Source: Fidelibacterota bacterium
GTDB lineage: Bacteria; Fidelibacterota; UBA2242; JAFGTP01
Length of the DNA stretch: 60,485 nt
Assembly: GCA_016934035.1 (NCBI GenBank)
Contig: JAFGTP010000011.1
Span: forward strand, 1-60,485
Direction: 5' to 3'
Numbering within the stretch: the first letter of the stretch is position 1; every line of letters begins with the position of its first letter. A program made the position numbers and the translations under genes. The notes under the pieces are model-generated. The model was not told the origin of the DNA, searched no databases, and saw nothing but the letters and a program-made list of their open reading frames with translations. Positions 18,235-27,924 of this stretch are shown one piece after another.

Positions 18235-20346
18235 TTGGCACAAAAACCCAAAAAACTTGAAATAAAAGTTCAAAATTTTCTAAGGAAAAACAAAGGAACT
18301 TATTACAAACAGAAAAAGATACAGAAGGCCCTGAATATATCAACAGCAGATTATCCGGCCCTGAAACTGTTACTGAAAAAAATGGCTTTCGATGGAAAGA
18401 TCATGAAAGGGCAGAAGAACAGCTACGGCTTTCCAGACTCCAGCCGGGATATCATTGGAACCATCTCTTTTTCCACTCGGGGATTTGCCTTTGTTACTAC
18501 CCGGGATGATGAGGAAATATTTATCAGGGCCCATGATACTGATGTGGCCCTCCAGCATGACAAAGTCCAGATTAAGCTGTCCCATAAAACCGGGGGCAAA
18601 CGCCGGGAGGGAAAAGTTATCAAAGTACTGGAACGGGCCAATGAATCTATTTTTGGAATTTTGAAAAAAGAGGGCCGCACCTGGGAAGTGGTTCCGGAAT
18701 CCCCCTGCCCGCCAACCAATATCGTTTTGCTGGAAACTCATCCTGAATATGAAGAGGACAAACTCGTTGAAATCACCGATGTTGAATACCATTCAGTCAA
18801 AAGTTACCCCATCGGAAAATTTAAGCAAATCATCGGATCACCGGACAATCCGGCTGATGATTTTGTCATTATTCAGAAAATGTTTAATCTGGGTGCTGAA
18901 TTTTCCGATGAGGTGCTGGCAGAAACTGATAAACTGGAATTTCCTGATCTCAGTGTAATTCTCAGGGAGAGAATGGATCTGAGGCACAAAGACATTTTTA
19001 CCATTGATCCACTCACAGCCAAGGACTTTGATGATGCAGTTTCCCTGGAACGAATCGATGACACTACCATGGAACTGGGAGTCCATATTGCGGATGTTTC
19101 CTATTTTGTCAGAGAAGGGTCAGCCCTGGACAAAATAGCACTGGACCGCTCCATGAGTTGCTATCTTGGTGACCGGGTCATTCCCATGTTACCGGAAAAA
19201 TTATCCAATGACCTCTGCTCCTTAAAACCCGATGAACCGCGACTGACCTTTTCAGTCCTGATGCGAATAACCAATGACGGGCAGGTCCTGGATTACCATA
19301 TCTGTGAATCTGTGATTCAGTCCAAAAGGCGTTTTACCTATAAAGAAGCCCAGGAAATTATTGAAAAAGGTGAAGGCCTGTTTTCTGAAGAACTGGCGGC
19401 CATGAACCAACTTCACAAGACACTGTTCAGGAACCGTTCGGAAAAAGGGTCGGTTGATTTTGATCTGCCGGAGCCAGTTTTCAAATTTGATGAAAATGGC
19501 CTGCCAATTGATATCTCTCCGTCGGAGCGTAAAGATTCCAACCGGTTGATCGAAGATTTTATGTTGCTGGCCAATAAAGTGGTGGCGACTCATATTGCAA
19601 CCTACGCCTCAAATGAAACTCTGCCCTTTGTCTACCGTGTTCACGAGCCTCCGTCGGAAGAAAAAATCAATGCCCTTTTTGATACCCTGAAAAGCCTTAA
19701 GATTAATTTTCCGCAGCCGGCAGGAAATTTTACTCCTCTGGATTTGCAGAATATACTAAACCACATCAAAGATACACCCTATGCCCTGTTTATCGAACAA
19801 ATATCGCTGAGAAGTATGACCAAGGCCATGTACACCCCGCAAACCCACGGCCATTTCGGGCTGGCTTTTCAATATTACACTCATTTTACCTCACCGATCC
19901 GTCGGTATCCGGATCTCATGGTCCACCGGTTACTGAAAAAGTATGCCCATAAACCCGCAGATCAGGATTTGGAGTTTTATCGAAAATACCTGCCCAAGAC
20001 CTGTGATTACTGTACACAAATGGAAATTAAATATCTGGAAGCGGAACGGGAATTTGTCAAAATCAAACAAATTCGGTTTCTGTCCAACAAAATCGGCGAA
20101 GAATATGAAGGTGTCATCACCGGTGTACTGGAATTCGGCTTTTTTGTAGAAATTACCCAATTTCTGGTCGAGGGCCTGGTTCATGTCCGCACCCTTGATG
20201 ATGATTATTATATATTCAACCAGGAACAGCATACCTTGACAGGTCGGGATTATGGAAAAAGTTATCGCCTCGGCGATCCTTTAAGGATCCAAGTGAAGGA
20301 GGTTTCCATAAAAGAACGCAGGATTGATTTTCTTTTAACCAAATGA
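18235..20346 (+). CDS. rnr: Ribonuclease R
   Basis: 3'-5' exoribonuclease of the RNB family that degrades structured RNA. 703 aa from a TTG start at 18235 (weak AAGAAAGAAA site; no ATG upstream in frame). An N-terminal winged-helix region (LRKNKGTYYKQKKIQKAL) is followed by a cold-shock domain (GTISFSTRGFAFVTT, DIFIRAHDTDVAL-like segment, about 80-140). The RNB domain contains TIDPLTAKDFDDAVSLE near 262-278, with the Mg-binding Asp cluster, plus DRSMSCYLGDRVIPMLPEKLSN. A C-terminal S1 domain (EYEGVITGVLEFGFFVEI, from about residue 622) completes the family order. It heads a plus-strand run of housekeeping genes. Confidence 0.96.
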   Translation: MAQKPKKLEIKVQNFLRKNKGTYYKQKKIQKALNISTADYPALKLLLKKMAFDGKIMKGQKNSYGFPDSSRDIIGTISFSTRGFAFVTTRDDEEIFIRAHDTDVALQHDKVQIKLSHKTGGKRREGKVIKVLERANESIFGILKKEGRTWEVVPESPCPPTNIVLLETHPEYEEDKLVEITDVEYHSVKSYPIGKFKQIIGSPDNPADDFVIIQKMFNLGAEFSDEVLAETDKLEFPDLSVILRERMDLRHKDIFTIDPLTAKDFDDAVSLERIDDTTMELGVHIADVSYFVREGSALDKIALDRSMSCYLGDRVIPMLPEKLSNDLCSLKPDEPRLTFSVLMRITNDGQVLDYHICESVIQSKRRFTYKEAQEIIEKGEGLFSEELAAMNQLHKTLFRNRSEKGSVDFDLPEPVFKFDENGLPIDISPSERKDSNRLIEDFMLLANKVVATHIATYASNETLPFVYRVHEPPSEEKINALFDTLKSLKINFPQPAGNFTPLDLQNILNHIKDTPYALFIEQISLRSMTKAMYTPQTHGHFGLAFQYYTHFTSPIRRYPDLMVHRLLKKYAHKPADQDLEFYRKYLPKTCDYCTQMEIKYLEAEREFVKIKQIRFLSNKIGEEYEGVITGVLEFGFFVEITQFLVEGLVHVRTLDDDYYIFNQEQHTLTGRDYGKSYRLGDPLRIQVKEVSIKERRIDFLLTK

Positions 20347-20388
20347 TTGAGTATATTTTCTGGCGTTTTTATGGTAAAAGAGGAAACA

Positions 20389-21300
20389 ATGACTGAATCT
20401 TTTGAGATCATAAACTGCCCGGTTTGCGGCAGTGAAAAACAGGATTTATACCTGAAAACCTTTGACCGGTTTGATAGGGATAGAAAAGATAAATTTGAGA
20501 TAGTGCAATGCAGCAATTGCCAATTCATTTTCCTGAATCCCAGGCCCACATTGGAAAGTCTGGACCGGCATTATGCCGTAGAAGGCTATGACCCTTTTAT
20601 TTCTGCTGATGAAAAGCAGAGCCTGCGGGACAAGTTTTACCTGGCTCTACGGAAATTCAATCTGTCGGTCAAACACAGAAAAATCAAGAAGTTCAAATCT
20701 ACGCCCGGTAAAATTCTTGACATCGGCTGCGCAACGGGTGAATTTCTTGCCTATTACAAACAATACTATTGGCAATGTACCGGTGTTGAAGTTGATGCCG
20801 GTGCCCGGGATTTGGCCAGGGAAAAAAATATTAAAGTTTTTTCTTCGGTACACGAAATACCGGACCAGGAAAAATTTGACGTCATCACTCTTTGGCATGT
20901 TCTGGAACATGTCCATGACCTTAATAAGTCCATTGAGAAAATAAAAAAAATGATGAACAAAGATGGTGTTCTGGTCATTGCCGTGCCCAATATTTTGTCC
21001 TGTGATTCCCAAAAATATGGAAAAAACTGGGTAGCACTGGATACGCCGCGGCACCTTTACCATTACACGGTTGAAACTATTCAAAGATTATTCAGTAAAT
21101 ATCATATGAATTTGGTGAGAAAAGATACGCTTATGCTTGATATTTTATATAATAATCTTTTGAGTAAGCAGCTGGCAAAAACAAGTTTTTTCCCTTTTAT
21201 CAGAATATTGTTTTTGTCGTTGTTTAAAACCTATATCCTTTCCAGTAAATATTCATCCACCCTGGTTTATTACTTCAAAAAGGAGGAAAACCATGAATAA
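20389..21300 (+). CDS. Zinc-ribbon class I SAM-dependent methyltransferase
   Basis: 303 aa from ATG 20389, chosen because AGAGGA lies just before it; an earlier TTG at 20347 directly abuts the rnr stop and has no site. An N-terminal zinc-ribbon-like CPVCGS...CSNC pair lies at about residues 10-40, followed by IFLNPRPT. The SAM-binding motif I is ILDIGCATGEFLAYY (about 107-121), with DVITLWHVLEHVHD as motif II/III. Such proteins often modify glycan precursors or lipids next to glycosyltransferases, as here, but the substrate cannot be read. The 3' end overlaps the next gene by 8 bases. Confidence 0.88.
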   Translation: MTESFEIINCPVCGSEKQDLYLKTFDRFDRDRKDKFEIVQCSNCQFIFLNPRPTLESLDRHYAVEGYDPFISADEKQSLRDKFYLALRKFNLSVKHRKIKKFKSTPGKILDIGCATGEFLAYYKQYYWQCTGVEVDAGARDLAREKNIKVFSSVHEIPDQEKFDVITLWHVLEHVHDLNKSIEKIKKMMNKDGVLVIAVPNILSCDSQKYGKNWVALDTPRHLYHYTVETIQRLFSKYHMNLVRKDTLMLDILYNNLLSKQLAKTSFFPFIRILFLSLFKTYILSSKYSSTLVYYFKKEENHE

Positions 21301-22324
21301 AAAGCTGATATTGATACTTTCTTTCTTACTGCTTTTGGCGGCATCCTGTAGCAAAACCAAAGACCGGTCCCAAGGCCCGCTGGATGTTGTTTATGTGCTT
21401 TCTGACGAAGATACATGGAAAGAACTGAAACCAGCCATTGATACCTGTTTTTCTGAATATGGTATTATGACACCGGAGTTTCAGCCCTTCTTTCATGTCA
21501 GTTGGTATGATATCTATAAATTGTCGGTTTTTGCCAATTACCGGAACCTCGTTGTTCTGGCAGATTTAAACCATAATAGCTATGCCACAAAACTAGCCAG
21601 AAAAATTTTGCCTGAGGAAAGTCTGGAACTTGCAGAAAGGGACAGTATCCATGTTTTTGCCATTAACGATCAATTTGCCCAGGACCAGGTTTTCATGATG
21701 ATGGCAGGCTCAGATATGAAAAAATTGTCTCAGTCTATTATAGATAGCAGGGAAAAGATTTTTGCAAAATTCAGCAAAGTTTACAAAGAGAGAGCAAAAG
21801 AATTGTTCTACGACAACCGTGAACAAAAAGGGTTGTCCAGGGTGTTTTGGGACAAATACAAATGGATTGTCCGAATACCGAAAAAATTCATCATACTGGA
21901 AGAAGCACCGGACAGCAATTTTGTCTGGCTGGGTGCATCGCTTCCCTATCGTTGGTTTTCTGTCACCTGGGAGGAGGGCCTGAATACCCGGCTGATGACA
22001 CCCAACGGCATGGTGGAAAAACGCCAAATGATCGGAGATTATTATGATGGCATAAAAGCAGATACCACTTACCTGACCCATTATTATACAAAACTAAACC
22101 AGTGGGATGCATTAAAAATGACGGGGTTATGGTTTTCAGAAAAAGAGGCCAAGGGTGGACCCTTCCTTTCTTTCGCCTTTTATGACGATCATTCGGATCG
22201 GACTTTTTTGCTGGATTGTCTGATTTTTGAGCCTTCCCCCGATAAAGTCACCGATTATTACCGAGAAATGGAAATTATGTGCAATACCTTCCACACTCAA
22301 TACAGCACTGATATTTTTAAGTAA
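21293..22324 (+). CDS. DUF4837 family lipoprotein
   Basis: 343 aa with a lipoprotein signal (LLLLAASC, Cys19). The body matches what I know of DUF4837: a VVYVLSDEDTWKELKPAIDTCF opening spread over residues 28-50, FHVSWYDIYKLSVFANYRNLVVLADL, and paired WF/WFS segments (SLPYRWFSVTWEEGL, TGLWFSEKEAKGGPF). The domain is common in Bacteroidetes and relatives with no known function. It starts inside the methyltransferase end with a strong AAGGAGG site, so the two are translationally coupled. Probably outer-membrane-anchored. Confidence 0.85.
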   Translation: MNKKLILILSFLLLLAASCSKTKDRSQGPLDVVYVLSDEDTWKELKPAIDTCFSEYGIMTPEFQPFFHVSWYDIYKLSVFANYRNLVVLADLNHNSYATKLARKILPEESLELAERDSIHVFAINDQFAQDQVFMMMAGSDMKKLSQSIIDSREKIFAKFSKVYKERAKELFYDNREQKGLSRVFWDKYKWIVRIPKKFIILEEAPDSNFVWLGASLPYRWFSVTWEEGLNTRLMTPNGMVEKRQMIGDYYDGIKADTTYLTHYYTKLNQWDALKMTGLWFSEKEAKGGPFLSFAFYDDHSDRTFLLDCLIFEPSPDKVTDYYREMEIMCNTFHTQYSTDIFK

Positions 22325-22406
22325 CTGATAATTAACAGAAGGATTTAAAATTTGGTAATTAACCTGTTGAATTTTAAATTTACTGATTATGATTTTGGAG
22401 GAACAA

Positions 22407-22868
22407 ATGAAAAAAATCACTATTATTGTAGGAAGTGAATCGGATTTGGATATTGTTAACGCTGCTAAAGTATATTTGGATTTTTTTAATCTTTCCTACG
22501 AACTAAAAGTGTTAAGTGCACACAGACAACATGATGAATTACAGGCTTATATCCGTGAAATCGAAAAAGAGGGTATTGTCCAAACCATCATTGCCTGCGC
22601 TGGCATGGCTGCCCATCTGCCTGGAGTAATAGCTGCAATGACTCAGATTCCGGTTATTGGCGTGCCTTTGGACGCTTCTCCGCTTGGCGGTGTTGATGCC
22701 CTGTACTCCATTGTTCAAATGCCGAAAGGAATTCCGGTTGCCACCATGGCTATCGGCAAAGCCGGCGTAATCAACGCTGTAGTCTTTTCTGCCAAAATCC
22801 TGGCGCTCAATGATTCCGATATGAAAACAAAACTGGTGGCCTTTCAACAAAAAGGAAGCAAACTCTAA
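22407..22868 (+). CDS. purE: N5-carboxyaminoimidazole ribonucleotide mutase (PurE)
   Basis: Purine synthesis enzyme converting N5-CAIR to CAIR. 153 aa; the start at 22407 is chosen by TTGGAGGA seven bases upstream. The family signature is complete: VGSESDLDIVNAA (the SDS/SDL substrate loop), VLSAHRQHDEL (catalytic His), ACAGMAAHLPGVIAAMTQIPVIGVPLD, GGVDALYSIVQMPKGIPVATMAIGKAGVINA. Length is near the usual 160. No purK lies beside it; the next gene begins 3 bases later. Confidence 0.97.
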   Translation: MKKITIIVGSESDLDIVNAAKVYLDFFNLSYELKVLSAHRQHDELQAYIREIEKEGIVQTIIACAGMAAHLPGVIAAMTQIPVIGVPLDASPLGGVDALYSIVQMPKGIPVATMAIGKAGVINAVVFSAKILALNDSDMKTKLVAFQQKGSKL

Positions 22869-22871
22869 GCT

Positions 22872-23765
22872 ATGAATATATTAATTACTGGCAGCACCGG
22901 TATGCTGGGAAGCGCATTGGCTACTCATTTGTCGTCAAATTATAAAGTTTTTGGAATCGATATTCATCCTGAAAATATTAAAAATGCTCCCCAGGTTTAC
23001 CAGCAATGCGATATTACCGATGTAAAATCACTTCAAAAAATAATTACCGATGTCAAGCCATCCATCATTATCAATTGCGCAGCGAACACCAGTGTTGACG
23101 GCTGCGAAAAAGATGTTGAAAAAGCAAGAGCCATCAATGTTGGCGGGGTTCAAAACCTGGTCCAAATTCTGGCGGGTTCCAATATGCATCTCATCCAGAT
23201 ATCAACCGATTATATATTTGATGGAACCGCAGGCCCCTATTCGGAAAATGATAAAACAAACCCCATTAACAATTACGGTAAAATGAAACTGGAGTCAGAA
23301 CTGGAATTGGTCCAGTCCAATGTGAACTGGACAATCCTGCGTACCAATGTTTTATTCAGTGATAATCTGACTGAACCGGCTAGCTTTGTGGCCTGGGTTT
23401 ATCAAAATCTGAAAAAAAATGAAAAAATCAATGTGGTCAATGATCAGTTCGGCAATCCGACCTATGTTTATGATTTTACTCGCGCCATTGAAAGAGTCAT
23501 TGAGCGAGATGCCCATGGCATATTTCATTATGGGGGAAAAGACTATGTCAACCGATTTGAATTTGCCCTGCAAATTGCCGATACTTTTGGTCTGGATAAC
23601 CGGTTAATTAATAAAATAACAACAAGGTTTTTGAAACAACTGGCCCCCAGGCCTTATAAGGCAGGACTTAAAACCAATAAAATAGAAACGGAACTGGAAA
23701 TCTCTACAAGCAACCTGAAGGATGTTTTAGAGTCTATAAAAAGATCAGGAGAAACGGATGAATAA
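22872..23765 (+). CDS. dTDP-4-dehydrorhamnose reductase-like SDR (RmlD family)
   Basis: 297-aa NAD(P)-dependent reductase. Rossmann motif TGSTGMLGS (6-14), IINCAANTSVDGCEKDVEKA (the RmlD 'AyTaVDkaE' segment), ISTDYIFDG, and the catalytic YGKMKLESE. Most likely makes a deoxy-sugar nucleotide or a related sugar for cell-surface glycans, in keeping with the two glycosyltransferases that follow. No rmlA/B/C are visible, so dTDP-rhamnose as product is only family-level inference. Its last 8 bases overlap the next gene. Confidence 0.88.
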   Translation: MNILITGSTGMLGSALATHLSSNYKVFGIDIHPENIKNAPQVYQQCDITDVKSLQKIITDVKPSIIINCAANTSVDGCEKDVEKARAINVGGVQNLVQILAGSNMHLIQISTDYIFDGTAGPYSENDKTNPINNYGKMKLESELELVQSNVNWTILRTNVLFSDNLTEPASFVAWVYQNLKKNEKINVVNDQFGNPTYVYDFTRAIERVIERDAHGIFHYGGKDYVNRFEFALQIADTFGLDNRLINKITTRFLKQLAPRPYKAGLKTNKIETELEISTSNLKDVLESIKRSGETDE

Positions 23766-24477
23766 AGCCGTGGTAATAATCCCCACTTACAATGAAAAAG
23801 ATAATATTCGCAATGTAATCAGCCGGCTGGAAGAATATTTTGTCGACCTCTTGATTATTGATGACAATAGTCCCGATGGTACAGCCTCTATTGTCAAAGA
23901 AATCATGAGAGAAAACAGTCATATTCATATTCTCGAAAGAGAAGGAAAACTGGGTCTTGGCAGTGCCTATGTGGCCGGGTTCAAATGGGCCTTGGAGCGG
24001 GACTATGAGTATATCTTGGAAATGGATGCCGATCTGTCCCACAATCCAGAGGATGTTCCCCGATTAATCGAAAGGTGTAATCAAAACGATGCCGATATGA
24101 CCATCGGTTCACGATATTGCAAAGGGGTCAATGTGGTCAATTGGCCGCTCAAAAGGCTGCTTCTTAGCTATGGCGCCAGTAAATACACACGATTCATCAC
24201 GGGACTGAAAGTTGCTGACCCCACAGCGGGATTTAAATGTTTCAGTCGAAAAGTGCTGGAAAATATCAATCTGGATGGTATCAAATCAACCGGGTATTCC
24301 TTTCAGATCGAAATGAATTTTCGGGCCTGGAAAAAAGGCTACCGAATCAGTGAAGTTCCCATCATTTTTACAGAGAGAACCGAGGGAAAATCCAAAATGT
24401 CCAAAGCAATCATTTTTGAAGCTATTTTTATGGTATGGAAACTGAAAATTCTTAGTATTTTTGGACGCCTGAAATAA
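23758..24477 (+). CDS. Polyprenol-phosphate mannosyltransferase-like GT2
   Basis: 239-aa glycosyltransferase of the DPM1 type, transferring a sugar from a nucleotide donor to a polyprenyl phosphate. VVIIPTYNEKDNI, IDDNSPDGTA, GKLGLGSAYVAGFKWAL and the DxD motif in EMDADLSHNPEDVP are characteristic, as is TAGFKCFSRKVL and the late SGYSFQIEMNFRAWKKGY-like segment. There are no C-terminal membrane helices, as in the short bacterial members. It overlaps RmlD by 8 bases and its stop TAA shares an A with the ATG of the next gene. Confidence 0.92.
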   Translation: MNKAVVIIPTYNEKDNIRNVISRLEEYFVDLLIIDDNSPDGTASIVKEIMRENSHIHILEREGKLGLGSAYVAGFKWALERDYEYILEMDADLSHNPEDVPRLIERCNQNDADMTIGSRYCKGVNVVNWPLKRLLLSYGASKYTRFITGLKVADPTAGFKCFSRKVLENINLDGIKSTGYSFQIEMNFRAWKKGYRISEVPIIFTERTEGKSKMSKAIIFEAIFMVWKLKILSIFGRLK

Positions 24478-26543
24478 TGCAAATTTCTATTGTAATCATC
24501 AGTTATAATGTAAAAGAATTTTTACTGCAATGTCTTTTGTCTCTAAAAAAATCCTGCCAGGGAATTGAGCATGAGATCATAATCGTGGATAATAATTCCA
24601 TCGATGGCAGTGACAAAATCATTCCGGCAAAATTCCCTGAAATCAAACTGATCAAAAATTATGAAAATAAAGGTTTTGCCAAAGCCTGCAACCAGGGATT
24701 AGAAATCTCATCGGGGCAATATATGCTCCTGCTCAATCCCGATACAATGCTTCAGGAAGATACCATTCCCAGAATGATTGAATTTTTTGAAAAAAATCCC
24801 AATGCGGGAGCTGCGGGCTGCAAAATACTCAATGCCGACGGTACATTGCAATTGTCCTGCCGCAGAAGTTTTCCGACTCCAGGCGTTGCCATACCCAAAA
24901 TTATTGGTCTGAGCCGATTGTTTCCAAAATCAAAATTATTTTCCAAATATAATCTCACCTACGAAGATCCTGACAAACAAATTGAAGTGGATGCCCTGAG
25001 TGGCGCTTTTATGATGTTTCGCAAATCGGTCTATGACCAGATCGGTGGACTGGATGAAGATTACTTCATGTATGGTGAAGATCTCGACTATTGTTACCGT
25101 ATCAAACAGGCCGGCTGGAAAATATATTATACACCTACCACAAAGCTCATCCATTACAAAGGCGAAAGCGCAAAACTGGCAACTTTTGATAATTTTGTTG
25201 TTTTTTACAAAGCAATGGATATCTTTGTCCAAAAACATTTTTCAAAAGGCTATTACATCCTGCTGGATGTCTTTCTCAGACTGGGAATATTTGCCCGGGG
25301 ATTGTTGACCTTTGTGACAAAATTTTTACACAAACATCTGATCATGCTGATTGACGGGTTTGTTTTATCTCTAGGGATATTGATCGCCCACAATCTGCAG
25401 CCGGCGCCACTGCCTTCATATCAGACCTTGCTCTCCATGATGATATTTTATCTGCTTTTATGGCTGGGAACCGGATATTCCATTGGCCTCTATGACAAAC
25501 GGGAACTGTCCCATAGCCATGCCGCCGTTGCATCGGTGTTAAGCTTTTTGATTTCCATGATGATAAATTATTTTTTTAATGATATGATTTATTCCCCCAG
25601 ACTGATTATTTTTAGTTTTTTTGCAGGATTATTAATGCTGCCGGGCTGGCGGATTGCACTGGTATTGCTGCAAAGAAGGCAAATCATTTCATCCTCCTCA
25701 TTTATCAGCAAGGCACTATTAAGTCGCCGCACCATTCTGATAGGTACCGGTGCTGAAGGGAACCGAATTGCAAAAAAATTACAGGCCCATATTGAACATG
25801 GCTTTGAAATTCTGGGTTTCGTAGATAAAAAATACCAGCAGGAATGGATTGCCGGTTTTCCTTTTCTCGGTACTATCAAACACCTGGCTGAATTGATTCG
25901 CATTCACCGTGCCACAGAAATCATCTTTACCACTGATCGTTTTTCCAACGATGAAATTCTATCGGTTTTAGATAAGATCAGCAATACCAACACCAATATA
26001 AAAATCGTCCCCAAAAACCTGGATTTCATACTGGGCAAATCCAGTGTGGAAAAAATTGAAGATATTCCATTGGTTGAAGTTGAATATAAAATTTACAATT
26101 TCGGTAACAGGTTTTTCAAAAGGCTGCTCGATATTATTTTAAGTCTCATCAGTACAGTGTTGTTTTTTCCTTTCGTATTTGTGTATGCCTCGGCCAGAGG
26201 CTGTAAACTCAGGACAAAAGAATATATCGGGCCCAATAACAAAACCGTTGTTGGATTGAATTTTTTTAAAGAAAACAACAATTTATCCAAAAATTTGGTC
26301 CGTGCTCCGCTTATCCTTTCGGTCTTGAAAGGTGATATGAGCATGGTGGGCAGTGAACTGATATCTGCTGAAATCCAGGGACGAATTTTGCATTACAAAC
26401 CCGGAATTACCGGACTTTTTCAGGTCCAGGGAAACCATAAACCTGATGAAATCGACAAAAAAAATTACGAGCATTATTACATGCTGAACTATTCCCTTTT
26501 CCTGGATATAGACATATTATTAAAAGCAATTTTGAGGATATAA
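24477..26543 (+). CDS. Fusion of rhamnosyltransferase-like GT2 and a degenerate polyprenyl glycosylphosphotransferase
   Basis: 688 aa. Residues 1-260 are a WbbL-type GT2 (SIVIISYNVKEFLLQCL, VDNNSIDGS, LLLNPDTMLQED, DALSGAFMMFRKSVYDQIGGLDE). Membrane helices lie at about 265-400. A CoA-binding-like Rossmann segment (RTILIGTGAEGNRIAK, about 420-435) leads to a C-terminal region resembling the sugar-transferase domain of WcaJ/WbaP (RFFKRLLDIILSLI ... VLKGDMSMVG ... KPGITGLFQVQG). Key residues of that domain are changed: the catalytic SLDELPQLFN stretch reads NLVRAPLILS, and GPRP reads GSEL. I infer an active GT2 joined to an inactive or repurposed membrane domain. Confidence 0.85.
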   Translation: MQISIVIISYNVKEFLLQCLLSLKKSCQGIEHEIIIVDNNSIDGSDKIIPAKFPEIKLIKNYENKGFAKACNQGLEISSGQYMLLLNPDTMLQEDTIPRMIEFFEKNPNAGAAGCKILNADGTLQLSCRRSFPTPGVAIPKIIGLSRLFPKSKLFSKYNLTYEDPDKQIEVDALSGAFMMFRKSVYDQIGGLDEDYFMYGEDLDYCYRIKQAGWKIYYTPTTKLIHYKGESAKLATFDNFVVFYKAMDIFVQKHFSKGYYILLDVFLRLGIFARGLLTFVTKFLHKHLIMLIDGFVLSLGILIAHNLQPAPLPSYQTLLSMMIFYLLLWLGTGYSIGLYDKRELSHSHAAVASVLSFLISMMINYFFNDMIYSPRLIIFSFFAGLLMLPGWRIALVLLQRRQIISSSSFISKALLSRRTILIGTGAEGNRIAKKLQAHIEHGFEILGFVDKKYQQEWIAGFPFLGTIKHLAELIRIHRATEIIFTTDRFSNDEILSVLDKISNTNTNIKIVPKNLDFILGKSSVEKIEDIPLVEVEYKIYNFGNRFFKRLLDIILSLISTVLFFPFVFVYASARGCKLRTKEYIGPNNKTVVGLNFFKENNNLSKNLVRAPLILSVLKGDMSMVGSELISAEIQGRILHYKPGITGLFQVQGNHKPDEIDKKNYEHYYMLNYSLFLDIDILLKAILRI

Positions 26544-26545
26544 AC

Positions 26546-27511
26546 ATGGCTGAAAGAATACTTGACTTTGAAAAGCCGATCGCCAAACTGGAACATAAAA
26601 TTGAAGAGATGAAGGAATTATCCCATTCCAGCGATATTGACCTGACCAAAGAAATTGAAAAACTCCAGAATAAACTCAATTCCCAAATTGAAAAAATTCA
26701 TAGCAACCTCACCACCTGGCAGCGTGTGCAATTGGCACGGCATCCCAGAAGGCCTTATTTTTTGGATTATATCAAAGAGATTACCAGTGATTTTATCGAA
26801 TTACATGGCGACCGGCATTTTGCTGACGATAAAGCAATAATTGCCGGATTAGCAACAATCGGGGGTGAAAAAGTTGTCCTCATCGGCCAGCAAAAGGGTC
26901 GTAATACCAAGGAAAACCTTTTTCGAAATTTTGGTATGCCGAATCCGGAAGGCTACCGGAAAGCTCTGCGGATCATGAAACTGGCAGAGAAATTTAATAA
27001 ACCGGTCATCACTTTTATTGATACCCCCGGCGCCTATCCCGGGCTTGGTGCTGAAGAAAGAGGACAGGCGGAAGCCATTGCAAGAAATCTCTTTGAGATG
27101 GCCAGATTGCGGGTACCCATGATCAATGTTGTGATTGGAGAAGGTGCTTCCGGCGGTGCCCTGGGAATCGGAGTTGGTGATATTATTCTTGTGCTGGAAA
27201 ATACATGGTATTCAGTCATTTCACCGGAAGGCTGCGCTTCGATTTTATATCGAGATTCCTCCAAAGCACCGCAAGCCGCAGAGGCCATGAGAGTCACGGC
27301 CCAGAGTGTCAGGGATTTGAATATTGCCGATGAAGTCCTGCCTGAACCCAATGGCGGCGCCCATCGGTCACCTGCAGAAACTGCTCAAATTGTAAAATCT
27401 GCCATCGTGAAATATCTAAAGAAATTAAAAAAATTGCCAAAAGATGAATTGCTAAGACAAAGGCTGGAAAAATATTCGAAAATGGGTGCCTGGGAAGATA
27501 TTGCCAAATGA
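26546..27511 (+). CDS. accA: Acetyl-CoA carboxylase carboxyltransferase subunit alpha
   Basis: 321 aa, the standard length. Forms the carboxyltransferase of fatty-acid synthesis with AccD, which is not in this window. The N-terminal coiled region (FEKPIAKLEHKIEEMKEL) and the crotonase core (IGQQKGRNTKENLFRNFGMPNPEGYRKALR, seen over residues 111-140; FIDTPGAYPGLGAEERGQ; GEGASGGALGIGVGD; SPEGCASILYRD) are fully conserved. It begins 2 bases after the glycosyltransferase fusion and overlaps the thioesterase start by 4 bases (ATGA). Confidence 0.97.
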   Translation: MAERILDFEKPIAKLEHKIEEMKELSHSSDIDLTKEIEKLQNKLNSQIEKIHSNLTTWQRVQLARHPRRPYFLDYIKEITSDFIELHGDRHFADDKAIIAGLATIGGEKVVLIGQQKGRNTKENLFRNFGMPNPEGYRKALRIMKLAEKFNKPVITFIDTPGAYPGLGAEERGQAEAIARNLFEMARLRVPMINVVIGEGASGGALGIGVGDIILVLENTWYSVISPEGCASILYRDSSKAPQAAEAMRVTAQSVRDLNIADEVLPEPNGGAHRSPAETAQIVKSAIVKYLKKLKKLPKDELLRQRLEKYSKMGAWEDIAK

Positions 27512-27906
27512 TCAAAGATTATCACTATCTGACACGGGTGCGATATGCCGATATCGACCAAATGGGAATTGTCTATTATTCCCGTTATTTTGAATTTTTC
27601 GAAGCTGCCCGCACAGATATGCTGAGAGATATGGGCTTACCTTATTCAAAATTTGAAGAAACAGGTTATTTTCTGCCTGTGATAGAATCTCACTGTGAAT
27701 ATAGTCAGGGGGCGCAGTTTGACCGATTGATCGATGTAAAATGTATCATCGAAGAAATACCAAAAGTTAAAATTAAAATCGGTTATGTAATTACTGATTA
27801 TGAAAATGGCACTCTACTTGTAACAGGTTATACGGTTCATGCTTTTTTAAATAGTGAAAAAAAACCTTGTAGAGCACCATTGGAATTTTTGAAAATTTTA
27901 AAATAA
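27508..27906 (+). CDS. Acyl-CoA thioesterase (YbgC/4HBT hot-dog family)
   Basis: 132-aa hot-dog protein. RVRYADIDQMGIVYYSRYFEFFEAARTDML (residues 10-39) is the classic opening of the YbgC/4-hydroxybenzoyl-CoA thioesterase family; the Asp in DIDQMG is the catalytic acid. In Gram-negative bacteria YbgC-like proteins often act at the membrane on phospholipid acyl groups; here the translational coupling to accA points to fatty-acid metabolism. The substrate is not determinable. Confidence 0.9.
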   Translation: MIKDYHYLTRVRYADIDQMGIVYYSRYFEFFEAARTDMLRDMGLPYSKFEETGYFLPVIESHCEYSQGAQFDRLIDVKCIIEEIPKVKIKIGYVITDYENGTLLVTGYTVHAFLNSEKKPCRAPLEFLKILK

Positions 27907-27924
27907 GCGGGCATAATTTTATAT

